From an uncultured Parabacteroides sp. (lineage in GTDB: Bacteria > Bacteroidota > Bacteroidia > Bacteroidales > Tannerellaceae), in assembly GCA_949295065.1 (NCBI GenBank), contig CASFJQ010000001.1, positions 124,001-188,000 of the forward strand: a stretch of 64,000 nt of DNA, given 5' to 3'. Shown here piece after piece: positions 55,987 to 64,000 of the stretch (position 1 is the first letter of the stretch; each line of letters starts with the position of its first letter). Below the pieces are notes generated by a model. The model saw nothing but the letters and a program-made list of their open reading frames with translations, did not search any database and was not told the DNA's origin. Made by a program: the position numbers and the translations under genes.

Positions 55987-58900
55987 TTAAATATTACCAA
56001 GTGTGTCTTTTATTTTTTCAATAGGATCGGCAGTTTCCAGTTTCTTGTAATAATGAATAGTATCATTATTGAAATTTAAAGTTTTCCCTTTAGAATCGGA
56101 AAATAGTATTTTACCGGAGTCTTCGTTGCTATCCCAGATATATTGGTCGAAAACACCGTCTAATTTATCGAATCCCAAACCAAGAGACAAGGTGCCCGAA
56201 GCTATTTCCCATGTTTTTAAACCGATTTTTTGGGCATTTAATCTTTTACCTATTACAAATACTTTGTCGATTTTGTTTACAAATTCAGACCATTGTTGTT
56301 GGTCATACCCCTTAGGTTTTCCAATTTGTGACAATCTTACTTTATCAATATTTGTTATATCTTTTATTTCACTTTGAAGGTCGATAAGTTTCACTAGTAT
56401 AAGATATATGATCTCTCTTTTTAGTTGTATATCCAATGCTGGCAAATCTTGACCTCTGTAGTTATAATGTGGTGCACAAACAGGATTAAATAGATCCCTT
56501 ATTTTTGATTTAATAGTTCCATCATTTAATACGTAGCTCAAAACACTCCCATTAAAAAGATTTTCGCAAATATTGTCGATTAATTTTTCTGATGTAATCG
56601 CTTTATTTTCAATGTTGGTTATTGTGTTGTTGTATTTTTCTATTATGTATTTAAAATAATTGTTGTAGGATGCTTTCTGCATCTCACTTAAATTGTTTAT
56701 TTCTGCTTGATTAATTTCTATTTGCGTTGGACTATTTGGTAAGCCTTGATATATTGTTTTGAAATTTTTTATTTCGCCATAATTAGAAATAGTTTTTCGT
56801 ATATTTCTATATCTTCTACTTTGTAGCAAACTGTAAGTGTTATTAAGCACATGGGAATATGCTTTAATATTATTAAAAGAGTTTGCGCATTCAGAATATA
56901 CCGCATCTATCGCTTGTATTGAAGATTGAAGGTAAAATGGTATTTGAGTAGTGGCTACAGCATTGTCTTTATACCTTATGGTTGTATCAAAATATTGAGG
57001 TTTATAGGCATAAAACATAGATTTCCAAACGTTATAATTGTTGACTATTTGACGTCCTGCAATTTGTGCTTTACCTTCCCCTGCTTCTATGCACATATAT
57101 CTGTTGGATTTGATAAGCATGGTTCCGCCGATTGGACGTAGGAATGTTTCCATGACAGTACGCACCAGCCCCATATCAATTGGATTGAACTTTGAAATTG
57201 CAGATTTCAATAAACCAACTCCGGCATTTAAAAGAGATTTCAAAAAACCGTCTTTCTTATAATATGGCCAAAAATGCGATTTTATGTTGTTACCTGAACT
57301 TAAAGTCAGATTATTACCTGCGGCGATATTAATATTTTTACCTTCAATACTGATATTCCCGTTTGGCGCGCTTATCTTGATGCCTGTAAAAGCGTTTATT
57401 GATACATTGCCGAGAGGAGAGCTAATGGTAATTGAACGGCTAGAAGATGACATAGCTATCGAATAGAGCCCGTATTCGTCTGTCAACTCGATACCTCCCA
57501 TTGCTTTACGGTCATTAATTGAAATTTCCGGTGTTCCCATGAAGCTTCCTATTGTCTTGAAGACTGGTGAAATGGTTCTAAGGACATTCATCTTGCCTGG
57601 GTCAGAAAAAATTATGGAATGACCATTTACGGAAGTAATAAAGCGGGCTCCGTTTCTCTTATAATCGCCAGGTACTGTTTGCCCGTTTGAATATAGCATA
57701 CCTTCCACGTAAGGCCTTTCGATATTCCCATTCTCAAAGTTGATCATAGCCTCATCCCCTACTTCTGGAAGGAAATTAAAGCCACTTCCATCAGAAGCCA
57801 TCGGTAATGCTATGCGAATCCATGGAGTGGAATCCTCGGACGTAGTGCTATCTGTTGTGCCTTGCCATGGATAGCGGACACGTACCCTGTTCATTTTAAG
57901 TGGGTCTTGGTTGTGGGTGACGATTGCTCTTTGGGCTTTTGCTGACCTGATTGAATCAACGTGGGCTGATGGTGGATAAATATTTTCCCCATTAGTGTAT
58001 GGGATTACTTCTATGTTCAGAGCTTCACCATCAGTGTCTTGGCTGTCGATTTGGCTGTCGATTTTAACTACAATATATTCATCACCATCAAACTTGACTA
58101 TGCTACCCAAAGAAACCTTGTAGAAATAATCACCTAATTCAATTTGGATACGTGAACGCTCAGTTGATTCAATGCCTTTTTGGATATTAGTGTAGTATGC
58201 CAAGCTATAGGCAACTTGCTTGTCCTTAATGCCGCTTTTGTTTGTGTCGTTTGTACTGAAAGGATAAATATTATCCTCTTGCATTCTTTCATCTTTGTAT
58301 GTTCCGGAAAAGTTTTGTGTCTCATAAGCATCATTGGCATCGTTTGAGATATTTTTGCTGCTTGAAATTGTTGCTGCGGTACTTACACCAAGGTCCATAA
58401 TCATATCAACCAAGTTCTTAGTGCATAGGGCATCTGAGACCAAGTTGACATAGAAACAACCTGGATAAAGGGCGAAATCTTTCCAACTTGTATAGTCCTC
58501 TTTAGGTGGAATAGATGCTAAGTTTTCGTCAGATGCCAGTTCGTAATCACGCATCATTGTTGGCGTCTCATTGATATTTTTCAGGTTTTTGTCTTCCTTT
58601 TGCGTATAGTCATTGTGTATATCGGCAATAGCGTTGTCGCTCCATGCCGTACTGATTTCCTTCGGGAATCTAACAGAGACATAATCTTTGATACTAATAA
58701 TTGAATCTGTTTCCTTCCAGCCAATATGGATTTTCCCTTTTTCGTAGTAGAAGAATTCTCCGCAGCGGTTGGTTACCCGGACCAGAAAATCTAGAAAACT
58801 TTCATTGTATTGTACCAGGTAGGGTTGGATGAATTCAAAGTAATTATTATCTTTTTTATAAGAGATAAATTGGGGATTTTTTATGAAAAATCCATTTTCA

Positions 58901-59562
58901 TTTGTCCACCAATTCTGTATTGCTGTATTTAATTCTTTAGTTTCTTTTTCAATTGCTTCTTTGTTGTTTTTAGGATCTTTTTCTAGATTTTTTATATTTG
59001 TTTCTTTTTCTGTGATACTTTTCCTGTCATTAGTTATAGCTTCTTTTAGTTCTTCTGGTAATGCATTTGGCCATAGATCAACTTGGGAGATTATATCCAT
59101 AATAAGTTTTTTGCAAGTATAAGCCATGCAATACTTGTCCAAAGTCAAGAATTTAAGAGGATCAAATGCTTTAATATTAACGGAAAGTATCCCACTAGAA
59201 CCTTTTTTTCTCTCAATTTGAATATCAAAGGTATAGTAATTTTTAGCAATTTCAAAAGCATTGGACATGGAAGAGCTTTCAGAAAACTCCAGTTTTACAT
59301 TTCTATTTATTAGAGAAGAGTGTACTGCTTTAACGTCAGAGAGTGAGAAAGAATCTTTTTCTTTTGTTAATATCAGTGTGATTTGAATTTCTCCAGGTTG
59401 GTATATAGCTTTAGTATAACTGAAATTTTTTAGTGTAAAAGTACAATCTATATAATTTATTTTTATGACTTGTGATGATGTTTGACCTTGATTATAAGTC
59501 AATTTAAGGTCTTTGCCTTTACCATAAACATCGTGGATTGTCAATCTATAGTTGTTTGCCAT
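55987..59562 (-). CDS. vgrG: T6SS spike protein VgrG with long C-terminal extension
   Basis: A 1191-residue protein, much longer than a core VgrG (about 600-700). About 1-520: gpD-like hub. About 540-640: gp5-like OB fold (LKMNRVRVRYPWQG; FLPEVGDEAMINFENGNIER). About 690-770: beta-helix (SITISSPLGNVSINAFTGIK). The remaining 420 residues, rich in Asn, Lys and Tyr, are helical and unlike any domain I know; they could be an evolved effector domain or a cargo adaptor. It is followed by the beta-solenoid and PAAR genes, and preceded by tssD paralogues. Confidence 0.9.
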   Translation of the reverse strand: MANNYRLTIHDVYGKGKDLKLTYNQGQTSSQVIKINYIDCTFTLKNFSYTKAIYQPGEIQITLILTKEKDSFSLSDVKAVHSSLINRNVKLEFSESSSMSNAFEIAKNYYTFDIQIERKKGSSGILSVNIKAFDPLKFLTLDKYCMAYTCKKLIMDIISQVDLWPNALPEELKEAITNDRKSITEKETNIKNLEKDPKNNKEAIEKETKELNTAIQNWWTNENGFFIKNPQFISYKKDNNYFEFIQPYLVQYNESFLDFLVRVTNRCGEFFYYEKGKIHIGWKETDSIISIKDYVSVRFPKEISTAWSDNAIADIHNDYTQKEDKNLKNINETPTMMRDYELASDENLASIPPKEDYTSWKDFALYPGCFYVNLVSDALCTKNLVDMIMDLGVSTAATISSSKNISNDANDAYETQNFSGTYKDERMQEDNIYPFSTNDTNKSGIKDKQVAYSLAYYTNIQKGIESTERSRIQIELGDYFYKVSLGSIVKFDGDEYIVVKIDSQIDSQDTDGEALNIEVIPYTNGENIYPPSAHVDSIRSAKAQRAIVTHNQDPLKMNRVRVRYPWQGTTDSTTSEDSTPWIRIALPMASDGSGFNFLPEVGDEAMINFENGNIERPYVEGMLYSNGQTVPGDYKRNGARFITSVNGHSIIFSDPGKMNVLRTISPVFKTIGSFMGTPEISINDRKAMGGIELTDEYGLYSIAMSSSSRSITISSPLGNVSINAFTGIKISAPNGNISIEGKNINIAAGNNLTLSSGNNIKSHFWPYYKKDGFLKSLLNAGVGLLKSAISKFNPIDMGLVRTVMETFLRPIGGTMLIKSNRYMCIEAGEGKAQIAGRQIVNNYNVWKSMFYAYKPQYFDTTIRYKDNAVATTQIPFYLQSSIQAIDAVYSECANSFNNIKAYSHVLNNTYSLLQSRRYRNIRKTISNYGEIKNFKTIYQGLPNSPTQIEINQAEINNLSEMQKASYNNYFKYIIEKYNNTITNIENKAITSEKLIDNICENLFNGSVLSYVLNDGTIKSKIRDLFNPVCAPHYNYRGQDLPALDIQLKREIIYLILVKLIDLQSEIKDITNIDKVRLSQIGKPKGYDQQQWSEFVNKIDKVFVIGKRLNAQKIGLKTWEIASGTLSLGLGFDKLDGVFDQYIWDSNEDSGKILFSDSKGKTLNFNNDTIHYYKKLETADPIEKIKDTLGNI

Positions 59563-59578
59563 AATTCTAACAGTTTGA

Positions 59579-60091
59579 TTAGAAGTTTATAAACAAGTTC
59601 TTCTTATAGTTTTCACTACCTATATATGTAATTGATTTCGTCAGAAATCCGACGTTTGTCATCATAAGATTGGCGGTTGTTTCTTCATCTTTCGAATGTT
59701 TGGATGTTGTTTTGATGTGGTTGTTGCTGTAAGATTCTTCAACGCTGATAACAAACCCTGTCACCACCAAGGAACTGTCGTAGTCGCTTAATATGTTATC
59801 CCCATATTCGTCTGTTTTGAATGTCGCATTGAAAGCTATGGAGAAGTTTGATATAGTATTCTCGTCCAGTCGTTTATAAATTTCTTTCAGGTAGCCATCC
59901 GGCAGTGACTTGATTTGTAATTGAATGATTGTCGTACAAGTTGGGCCATAGGGCATCCCCATGTTGTTCCTTTTTCTGGAACACTCATAATTGAACTGTT
60001 GCAGTGTGAAACCTTGTTCTTTCTTGACTTTGACTTCGTTTATGTCTTCAAAAAACAAGGTAGCCTTTATATAGTTTGATGTGTTTTGCAT
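59579..60091 (-). CDS. TssD/Hcp-like protein, divergent paralogue 4
   Basis: A 170-residue protein with the two-layer beta pattern of tail-tube proteins (YIKATLFFEDINEVKVKKEQ; IIQLQIKSLPDGYLKEIYKR; NFSIAFNATFKTDEYGDN), plus a C-terminal tail of about 40 residues. It is clearly more distant from the two main TssD proteins than they are from each other. Placed directly before vgrG (16 bp), it may be the ring that contacts the spike, or a cargo-specific Hcp. Confidence 0.62.
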   Translation of the reverse strand: MQNTSNYIKATLFFEDINEVKVKKEQGFTLQQFNYECSRKRNNMGMPYGPTCTTIIQLQIKSLPDGYLKEIYKRLDENTISNFSIAFNATFKTDEYGDNILSDYDSSLVVTGFVISVEESYSNNHIKTTSKHSKDEETTANLMMTNVGFLTKSITYIGSENYKKNLFINF

Positions 60092-60119
60092 ACATGAGTT
60101 GAATTGGAAAGATTCTATC

Positions 60120-60527
60120 TTATTTGAATTTTATCTCGTCTATTTCCAGTTTTTCCATCATAATCCCCAATTTGAGCTGATGACGATTAGTTTCGTTTAT
60201 ATCGTACGACTCGGAAATTGAGAAGCACTTCGCGTTCTCGAATTTGAAAGTCCTTTCTGTTATGTCGTATTTGGCAGATTGGTTGGCCAAGTCAATTACG
60301 ATTTTACCGGAAAGTGATGTCTGGTCAATGTACCACTCAAACAGCTCAAGGTCGTTTTTGTTCGGAGCGATTACTGACAGGAATACTTGGTCGCATCTAG
60401 GGTCACTGTCCGGTATATATGCTTCGTGTTTTCTTGAAACTTTGACCTGGCATTGGACAACCTGGTACATTTTCGTATAATACCCCGAACTGTTATCTCC
60501 AAAATATAAGTTTGCAAATAATGACAT
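60120..60527 (-). CDS. tssD: TssD/Hcp-like protein, paralogue 3
   Basis: A 135-residue protein starting at the ATG at 60527 (MSLFANLYFGD); an earlier TTG in frame at 60548 is rejected because the MSLF opening is usual for Bacteroidales TssD. The body (VVQCQVKVSRKHEAYIPDSD; IDQTSLSGKIVIDLANQ; CFSISESYDI) matches the Hcp barrel. It is divergent from paralogues 1 and 2 and lies closer to vgrG, consistent with a specialised tube subunit or cargo Hcp. Confidence 0.78.
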   Translation of the reverse strand: MSLFANLYFGDNSSGYYTKMYQVVQCQVKVSRKHEAYIPDSDPRCDQVFLSVIAPNKNDLELFEWYIDQTSLSGKIVIDLANQSAKYDITERTFKFENAKCFSISESYDINETNRHQLKLGIMMEKLEIDEIKFK

Positions 60528-60562
60528 GGCTAAATCTTTTAGTTTCAACTCATAGAATTATA

Positions 60563-60591
60563 TCCCCGGCAAGCATTTAGCATGCCGGGGA
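60563..60591 (-). terminator. hairpin between tssD2 and tssD3
   Basis: A perfect 9-bp GC-rich stem TCCCCGGCA / TGCCGGGGA with an 11-nt loop follows the tssD2 stop by 36 nt. It is not followed by a T run, so partial termination or protection of the upstream mRNA is more likely than a full stop; this would favour abundant TssD from the first two copies. Confidence 0.72.
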
Positions 60592-60626
60592 ATGGATATT
60601 GTGCCATGACATGCATGGCTAAGCAT

Positions 60627-61025
60627 TTATTTCCAAGGATTCTGGAAATCAACAGGACCGTTCTTAAGTTCCTGGCAAACGATTTGCAACTGTTCGAAGT
60701 GCTCTTCGCCATCTTCCCATTTTTCCAAGTAGTGAACACAATAGCATCCAATACCTTCCAATTCCTTCATAGTTGAACCGTCGATAGTGTTGTAGAAGGT
60801 GATTTTGATGTCACGCGGATCATTTGGAGAAAGCATCCATTGCAACAATTGATTGTTACCGTCGTTCATCGCTTTTACGCGGATGTCGATACGTCCACCT
60901 CTTGGAATACCTGATATTTGACCTTCGCGATCAGTTGTTTGTGAAAACGCGTAGTCTATCATCATTACTTCACGAGTCTCGAAATCTTTAACCGATAATT
61001 GTACCGGAGTTATATTTTCTGCCAT
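60627..61025 (-). CDS. tssD: T6SS tube protein TssD (Hcp), paralogue 2
   Basis: A 132-residue tube protein. The run VQLSVKDFETREVMMIDYAF, then GQISGIPRGGRIDIRVKAMN, then the NGYCV-type strand (GCYCVHYLEKWEDGEEHFEQ) and a final helix-strand (LQIVCQELKNGPVDFQNPW) match paralogue 1 block for block, so this is a recent duplicate with about half of positions kept. TssD hexamers stack to form the tube injected into target cells. Lies 42 bp after paralogue 1. Confidence 0.92.
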   Translation of the reverse strand: MAENITPVQLSVKDFETREVMMIDYAFSQTTDREGQISGIPRGGRIDIRVKAMNDGNNQLLQWMLSPNDPRDIKITFYNTIDGSTMKELEGIGCYCVHYLEKWEDGEEHFEQLQIVCQELKNGPVDFQNPWK

Positions 61026-61067
61026 ATTGCTTCGATAGTTTTAATTATACATTATGTTATGTTGTGT

Positions 61068-61460
61068 TTATGCCCAGTCATTTTCATAAACGACTGAACC
61101 GAATTCTATTTTCTGGCAAGTAATTTCGATTTCTTCAAAATGTCCTTTTTTATCTTCCCATTTTTCTTCGAAATTTACACAATAACCATTTGTGAAACTT
61201 ATGGTTTTCATGTTTTTGCCAGTTTTTGTTTCCAAGAACGTGATTACACCGTTTTTCGGAAGGTTGCGTTCAATCATCCACGCCAACATATCTGGATTAC
61301 CATCATTCAGAGCTTTAAGGCGAATATTGATTTTTCCTCCGCGTGGAATTCCTGACATCTGACCTTCAACGTCTGTTGCTTGGTCAAATTCATATTTAAC
61401 CATCATGACTTCTCTCTCTTTGTAGCCGTCAACTTCTAATTTTACAGGTGTCTTTGCCAT
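61068..61460 (-). CDS. tssD: T6SS tube protein TssD (Hcp), paralogue 1
   Basis: A 130-residue tube protein of the Bacteroidota TssD family: KLEVDGYKEREVMMVKYEFD, GQMSGIPRGGKINIRLKALN, VNFEEKWEDKKGHFEEIEIT, CQKIEFGSVVYENDW. It is the first tssD after tssC (35 bp) and probably the main structural subunit; compared with paralogue 2 the core block is nearly identical. Secreted by the system itself, no signal peptide. Confidence 0.93.
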   Translation of the reverse strand: MAKTPVKLEVDGYKEREVMMVKYEFDQATDVEGQMSGIPRGGKINIRLKALNDGNPDMLAWMIERNLPKNGVITFLETKTGKNMKTISFTNGYCVNFEEKWEDKKGHFEEIEITCQKIEFGSVVYENDWA

Positions 61461-61495
61461 ACCTATACGTTTTTAAAAGATTAATAAACAATTTT

Positions 61496-62866
61496 TTATG
61501 CCATTTGTGCTTCTTTGTCTTTTTTATCTGCTGAAACTTTGATAATAAAGTTTTTAGCTGAATAGAAAGGAGTAAGGCTTATATCACATGTGATACGTTT
61601 TGTCACAGGATCTTGAGTCGGTTCTTTTATCTCATAGTTCTGGAACAAATTGCCATAACCTTTATAATCATTTAAAAAAGATTGTATTTTGGATTTCAAG
61701 TTTTTAGGAGAGTTGTATGGATCCCAGTTTTCCAAAGCAACTTCATGCACATAGTTCATCAGGACTTTCTTTACCCAGTCGAAAACTCTTACGATTGGAT
61801 ATTCTTTCATTGCGATATTGTCGCCGTTGTATAAAGTGGTATTGTTAAATGCCATGACACGGCCTTCAGAGTAAACCATAGGAATTACCTGATTATCCAT
61901 TAATGATGCTATTTCAGATTTTAGCAAATCCAATTTCACACCTTTTACACCATCAAGTGTTCCGTATTTTTTACCACCAGCACCTTGTGCCATGTTTGCA
62001 CTTTCATCATACAATTTACCGGCAAGAGCACCGGAACTGCAAATGTAGAATGCTGGATTGTCTTTTTCGTCTTCTGATAGTTTTTCGGATTCACGTCCAA
62101 CAAGCCAGTTCGCAGTCATGATTACGTTTTGCAGTTCTATATCGCTATCTTTATAACCTTCAGTATTAGCGAACAGGTCATCAAATGAATATTCATCAGC
62201 ATGGTCTGTTATAAGCATTACCTTATACTTGAAAGCTATCTTTGCCCATTGCAGTAAAGTCGGTTTATCTTGGAATACGTTTCCAGGAACAACCATAAGA
62301 CTATAACAGTCTTTTAGGCTTAATCTGTCGAAACCATTGCGTAATAATGTATCTACTTCTTGTGAGAAACCAGAGTCACTGTCTGCAATATCATCTTTGT
62401 AAACATTGATAATGCGTAGGTTTTTAACCTTGTCAGTGTTGGCATTCTTGAAAAATCCATCAAGAGCACGATATGAGCGTTCCAAGTTAGCAGTAGCGTA
62501 GAGAGCATCTGTAATACCTTGGCTTAAGACTTTTGTATATTTTTCTTCTTTCTTTTTGCAAGCGTCAACAAATTCAGTAGCACTTTCATGATTTTCATCA
62601 AGTATCTCTAGCCAGCCTTTGATATCATTTATAAGATTTTCACGCTTGTCCTTGAATCTTTTGTCTGACAAAAATACTGCTTTAGCAGCTTTTCGAGCCG
62701 GATTCAGGTTATCTGCATCAGGCATGAAGCCTCTTACAGCATTGAATCCACCAAAAGCTGATAACAATTGTGATATATCTTTTTTCTGAGTAGGCTGTTT
62801 CTGTTCACTTTGGGCATTGGCATCTTGTTGAGCCATACCACTTTTCTGTAATTCTGTTTCTGCCAT
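61496..62866 (-). CDS. tssC: T6SS sheath large subunit TssC
   Basis: A 456-residue protein of the Bacteroidota TssC family. After a Gln-rich flexible N-terminus (1-30) come FGGFNAVRGFMPDADNLNPA, SYRALDGFFKNANTDKVKNL and FSQEVDTLLRNGFDRLSLKD, then the C-terminal VKKVLMNYVHEVALENWDPY and DISLTPFYSAKNFIIKV strand that meshes with neighbouring subunits. With TssB it builds the contractile sheath. It lies 20 bp after tssB. Confidence 0.95.
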   Translation of the reverse strand: MAETELQKSGMAQQDANAQSEQKQPTQKKDISQLLSAFGGFNAVRGFMPDADNLNPARKAAKAVFLSDKRFKDKRENLINDIKGWLEILDENHESATEFVDACKKKEEKYTKVLSQGITDALYATANLERSYRALDGFFKNANTDKVKNLRIINVYKDDIADSDSGFSQEVDTLLRNGFDRLSLKDCYSLMVVPGNVFQDKPTLLQWAKIAFKYKVMLITDHADEYSFDDLFANTEGYKDSDIELQNVIMTANWLVGRESEKLSEDEKDNPAFYICSSGALAGKLYDESANMAQGAGGKKYGTLDGVKGVKLDLLKSEIASLMDNQVIPMVYSEGRVMAFNNTTLYNGDNIAMKEYPIVRVFDWVKKVLMNYVHEVALENWDPYNSPKNLKSKIQSFLNDYKGYGNLFQNYEIKEPTQDPVTKRITCDISLTPFYSAKNFIIKVSADKKDKEAQMA

Positions 62867-62886
62867 GATATTAATTTATTAAGCGA

Positions 62887-63351
62887 TTATTTGTTGTTTT
62901 CCAATTCATCCAGCATAGCTTGCAACATTTCCTTCAATTCTTCTTTCGCAGAACTGTTTTTGAGAATATCTCTGAGCTTTCTGTTCTGTTCGATGCTTTT
63001 GCGAATCTTGCTGCTGGTGTCAATTTTCTTTTTTACACTTGAAAGGAACTGGCTGTTTTCAACAAGTTTGCCTTTTCCTCCTTGTGCTTCAAAATCTCTC
63101 AATTCTCCGAAGTGAAGAACTTCATTGACTGAACCACCTTCTTCGTCTATAAAATCAACTTCTACTGATGGTTTGAAGTGGGCAAATGCATCGTTGATTG
63201 TCTGGATATTCTCAACAAATTCCGGATTTCCAGGTTCTACGTCTGATGTGTATTGGTCTATCATCAGAGTTTTGTTGTTGTCTATCGGATTTACTTTCGC
63301 ATTTGATTCTTCATCTGGTGCCATTGAGATGAAATTTTCTTTCATTGCCAT
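62887..63351 (-). CDS. tssB: T6SS sheath small subunit TssB
   Basis: A 154-residue protein. KPSVEVDFIDEEGGSVNEVL and FGELRDFEAQGGKGKLVENS correspond to the F-x-x-L-x-D-F family region; the C-terminal helix (SAKEELKEMLQAMLDELENN) is usual for TssB. It is translated just upstream of tssC and downstream of clpV, the normal partner order, and no promoter is visible in the 90-bp gap before it. Confidence 0.92.
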   Translation of the reverse strand: MAMKENFISMAPDEESNAKVNPIDNNKTLMIDQYTSDVEPGNPEFVENIQTINDAFAHFKPSVEVDFIDEEGGSVNEVLHFGELRDFEAQGGKGKLVENSQFLSSVKKKIDTSSKIRKSIEQNRKLRDILKNSSAKEELKEMLQAMLDELENNK

Positions 63352-63441
63352 AATTATTTAGTTTTTGAGTTTTTGATTATTAAGTTTATAAATTAGTTGT
63401 AATGAACTGATAGAACTTCGGATATTGTTCCTTTGTCTCTG

Positions 63442-64000
63442 TCAAGCTTTTACGATAAATGCAGGTTTTCCGTCTTTTATCTGTACTTCAACCGTATCGC
63501 CCGACTTTATTTCACCCGAAATTATAAGTTTAGAAAGCGGATGACGGAGTTCTTTTCGTATTGTACCGATAATAGGACGTGCTCCATATTGCGGACTGAA
63601 TCCCATTAGAGCTATTGCCTGTTTAACTTCTTGGCTTATGCTGAGTTTTATATCCTGTTCTTCCAGTAACTTTATGAGACCTTTGAGGTGAATGTCGAAT
63701 ATTCGTGTTACGGTCTCTTCTGTTATTGGCGAGAATGGAACTATTTCCGTAAGTCGTCCTAAGAATTCTGGACGGAAATATTTTTGCATAATATCCATTA
63801 AGTCATTGTTGCTCGGTATTTCACCTTTGTTGAATGAATCCACTATAAACTGGCTTCCAATGTTGGAAGTGAATAGTATAAGAGCGTTTGAAAAGTCTCC
63901 GACTCTTCCAAGCCTGTCGTGAAGTTTTCCTTCATCCAAAATCTGTAAGAACAGGTCGAATACGGATTTATGAGCCTTTTCTATTTCATCGAACAATACA
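63442..64000 (-). CDS. clpV: T6SS sheath-recycling ATPase ClpV/TssH (C-terminal part)
   Basis: The frame runs off the right edge; 186 codons are visible. They begin at the Walker B segment of the second AAA+ domain (VLFDEIEKAHKSVFDLFLQI), continue with SNIGSQFIVDSF and the arginine-finger/sensor region YFRPEFLGRL, and end with the ClpB-type C-domain (GFSPQYGARPIIGTIRKELR). ClpV extracts contracted sheath subunits for reuse. Directly upstream of tssB (90 bp). The rest of the gene and any further T6SS genes lie outside this window. Confidence 0.93.
   Translation of the reverse strand, partial: VLFDEIEKAHKSVFDLFLQILDEGKLHDRLGRVGDFSNALILFTSNIGSQFIVDSFNKGEIPSNNDLMDIMQKYFRPEFLGRLTEIVPFSPITEETVTRIFDIHLKGLIKLLEEQDIKLSISQEVKQAIALMGFSPQYGARPIIGTIRKELRHPLSKLIISGEIKSGDTVEVQIKDGKPAFIVKA

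Noticed and set aside
60528-60548. TTG start of TssD paralogue 3
   Set aside because: The ATG giving MSLFANLYFG matches the usual start of Bacteroidales TssD proteins.

Overview
The window looks like chromosome from a Bacteroidales bacterium (Bacteroidaceae or Prevotellaceae type). Evidence: TAnnTTTG-type -7 promoter boxes, a TssJLM-free contractile T6SS of the Bacteroidota kind (TssB/C/D/E/F/G/K/H, VgrG, DUF4280 PAAR), a TonB receptor with a carboxypeptidase-regulatory N-terminus, a BspA-like LRR protein with a type-IX-secretion-like tail, an S37 peptidase and a YfhO protein. Base composition is AT-rich throughout. No rRNA, tRNA or CRISPR array was seen.

Layout. 1-9.2 kb (+): end of a surface-polysaccharide locus (UDP-glucose dehydrogenase, flippase, six glycosyltransferases, and a voltage-gated K+ channel carrying a C-terminal zinc ribbon). 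9.3-13.1 kb: YfhO and a convergent GT4. 13.2-16.9 kb: housekeeping ahcY (-) and typA (+), divergent. 17-20.1 kb: a small metal-related cluster (Cys-rich protein, TonB receptor, HMA protein). 20.3-23.5 kb: secreted GH2 beta-galactosidase. 23.5-25.2 kb: repeat-rich spacer around a Crp-like regulator. 25.2-36.7 kb: a sigma/anti-sigma pair (-) next to a ten-gene + strand run of exported proteins (LPP20-like, barrel-like, DUF6175-like, transglutaminase-like, lipoproteins); a 24-bp palindrome sits before this run and recurs before the LRR gene at 36.8 kb. 38.4-39.6 kb: S37 peptidase. 39.75-64 kb: T6SS locus, mostly - strand, running off the right edge inside clpV.

The outstanding feature is inside the T6SS locus. 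The baseplate genes tssG-tssK-tssE-tssF are bracketed in one tightly packed transcription unit by a full set of ubiquitin-like conjugation genes. Upstream (12 bp before tssG) is an E1 adenylating enzyme. Downstream come a ubiquitin-like protein whose last 22 residues align without gaps to ubiquitin 55-76 and end in the Gly76-equivalent glycine, an E2 with HPN motif and catalytic Cys, two exported or membrane proteins, and an 799-residue protein combining lipobox, VWA domain, a cytosolic RING-H2-type finger, about six further membrane spans and an FHA domain. The inferred picture is an E1-E2-Ubl-RING pathway acting at the T6SS baseplate/membrane interface, perhaps in place of threonine-phosphorylation control. 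No deconjugating protease was recognised.

The intergenic DNA also has two repeat grammars: octamer-built inverted repeats around yfhO (three copies), and arrays whose units recur at exactly 22 nt but whose sequences differ from site to site (at least eight sites).
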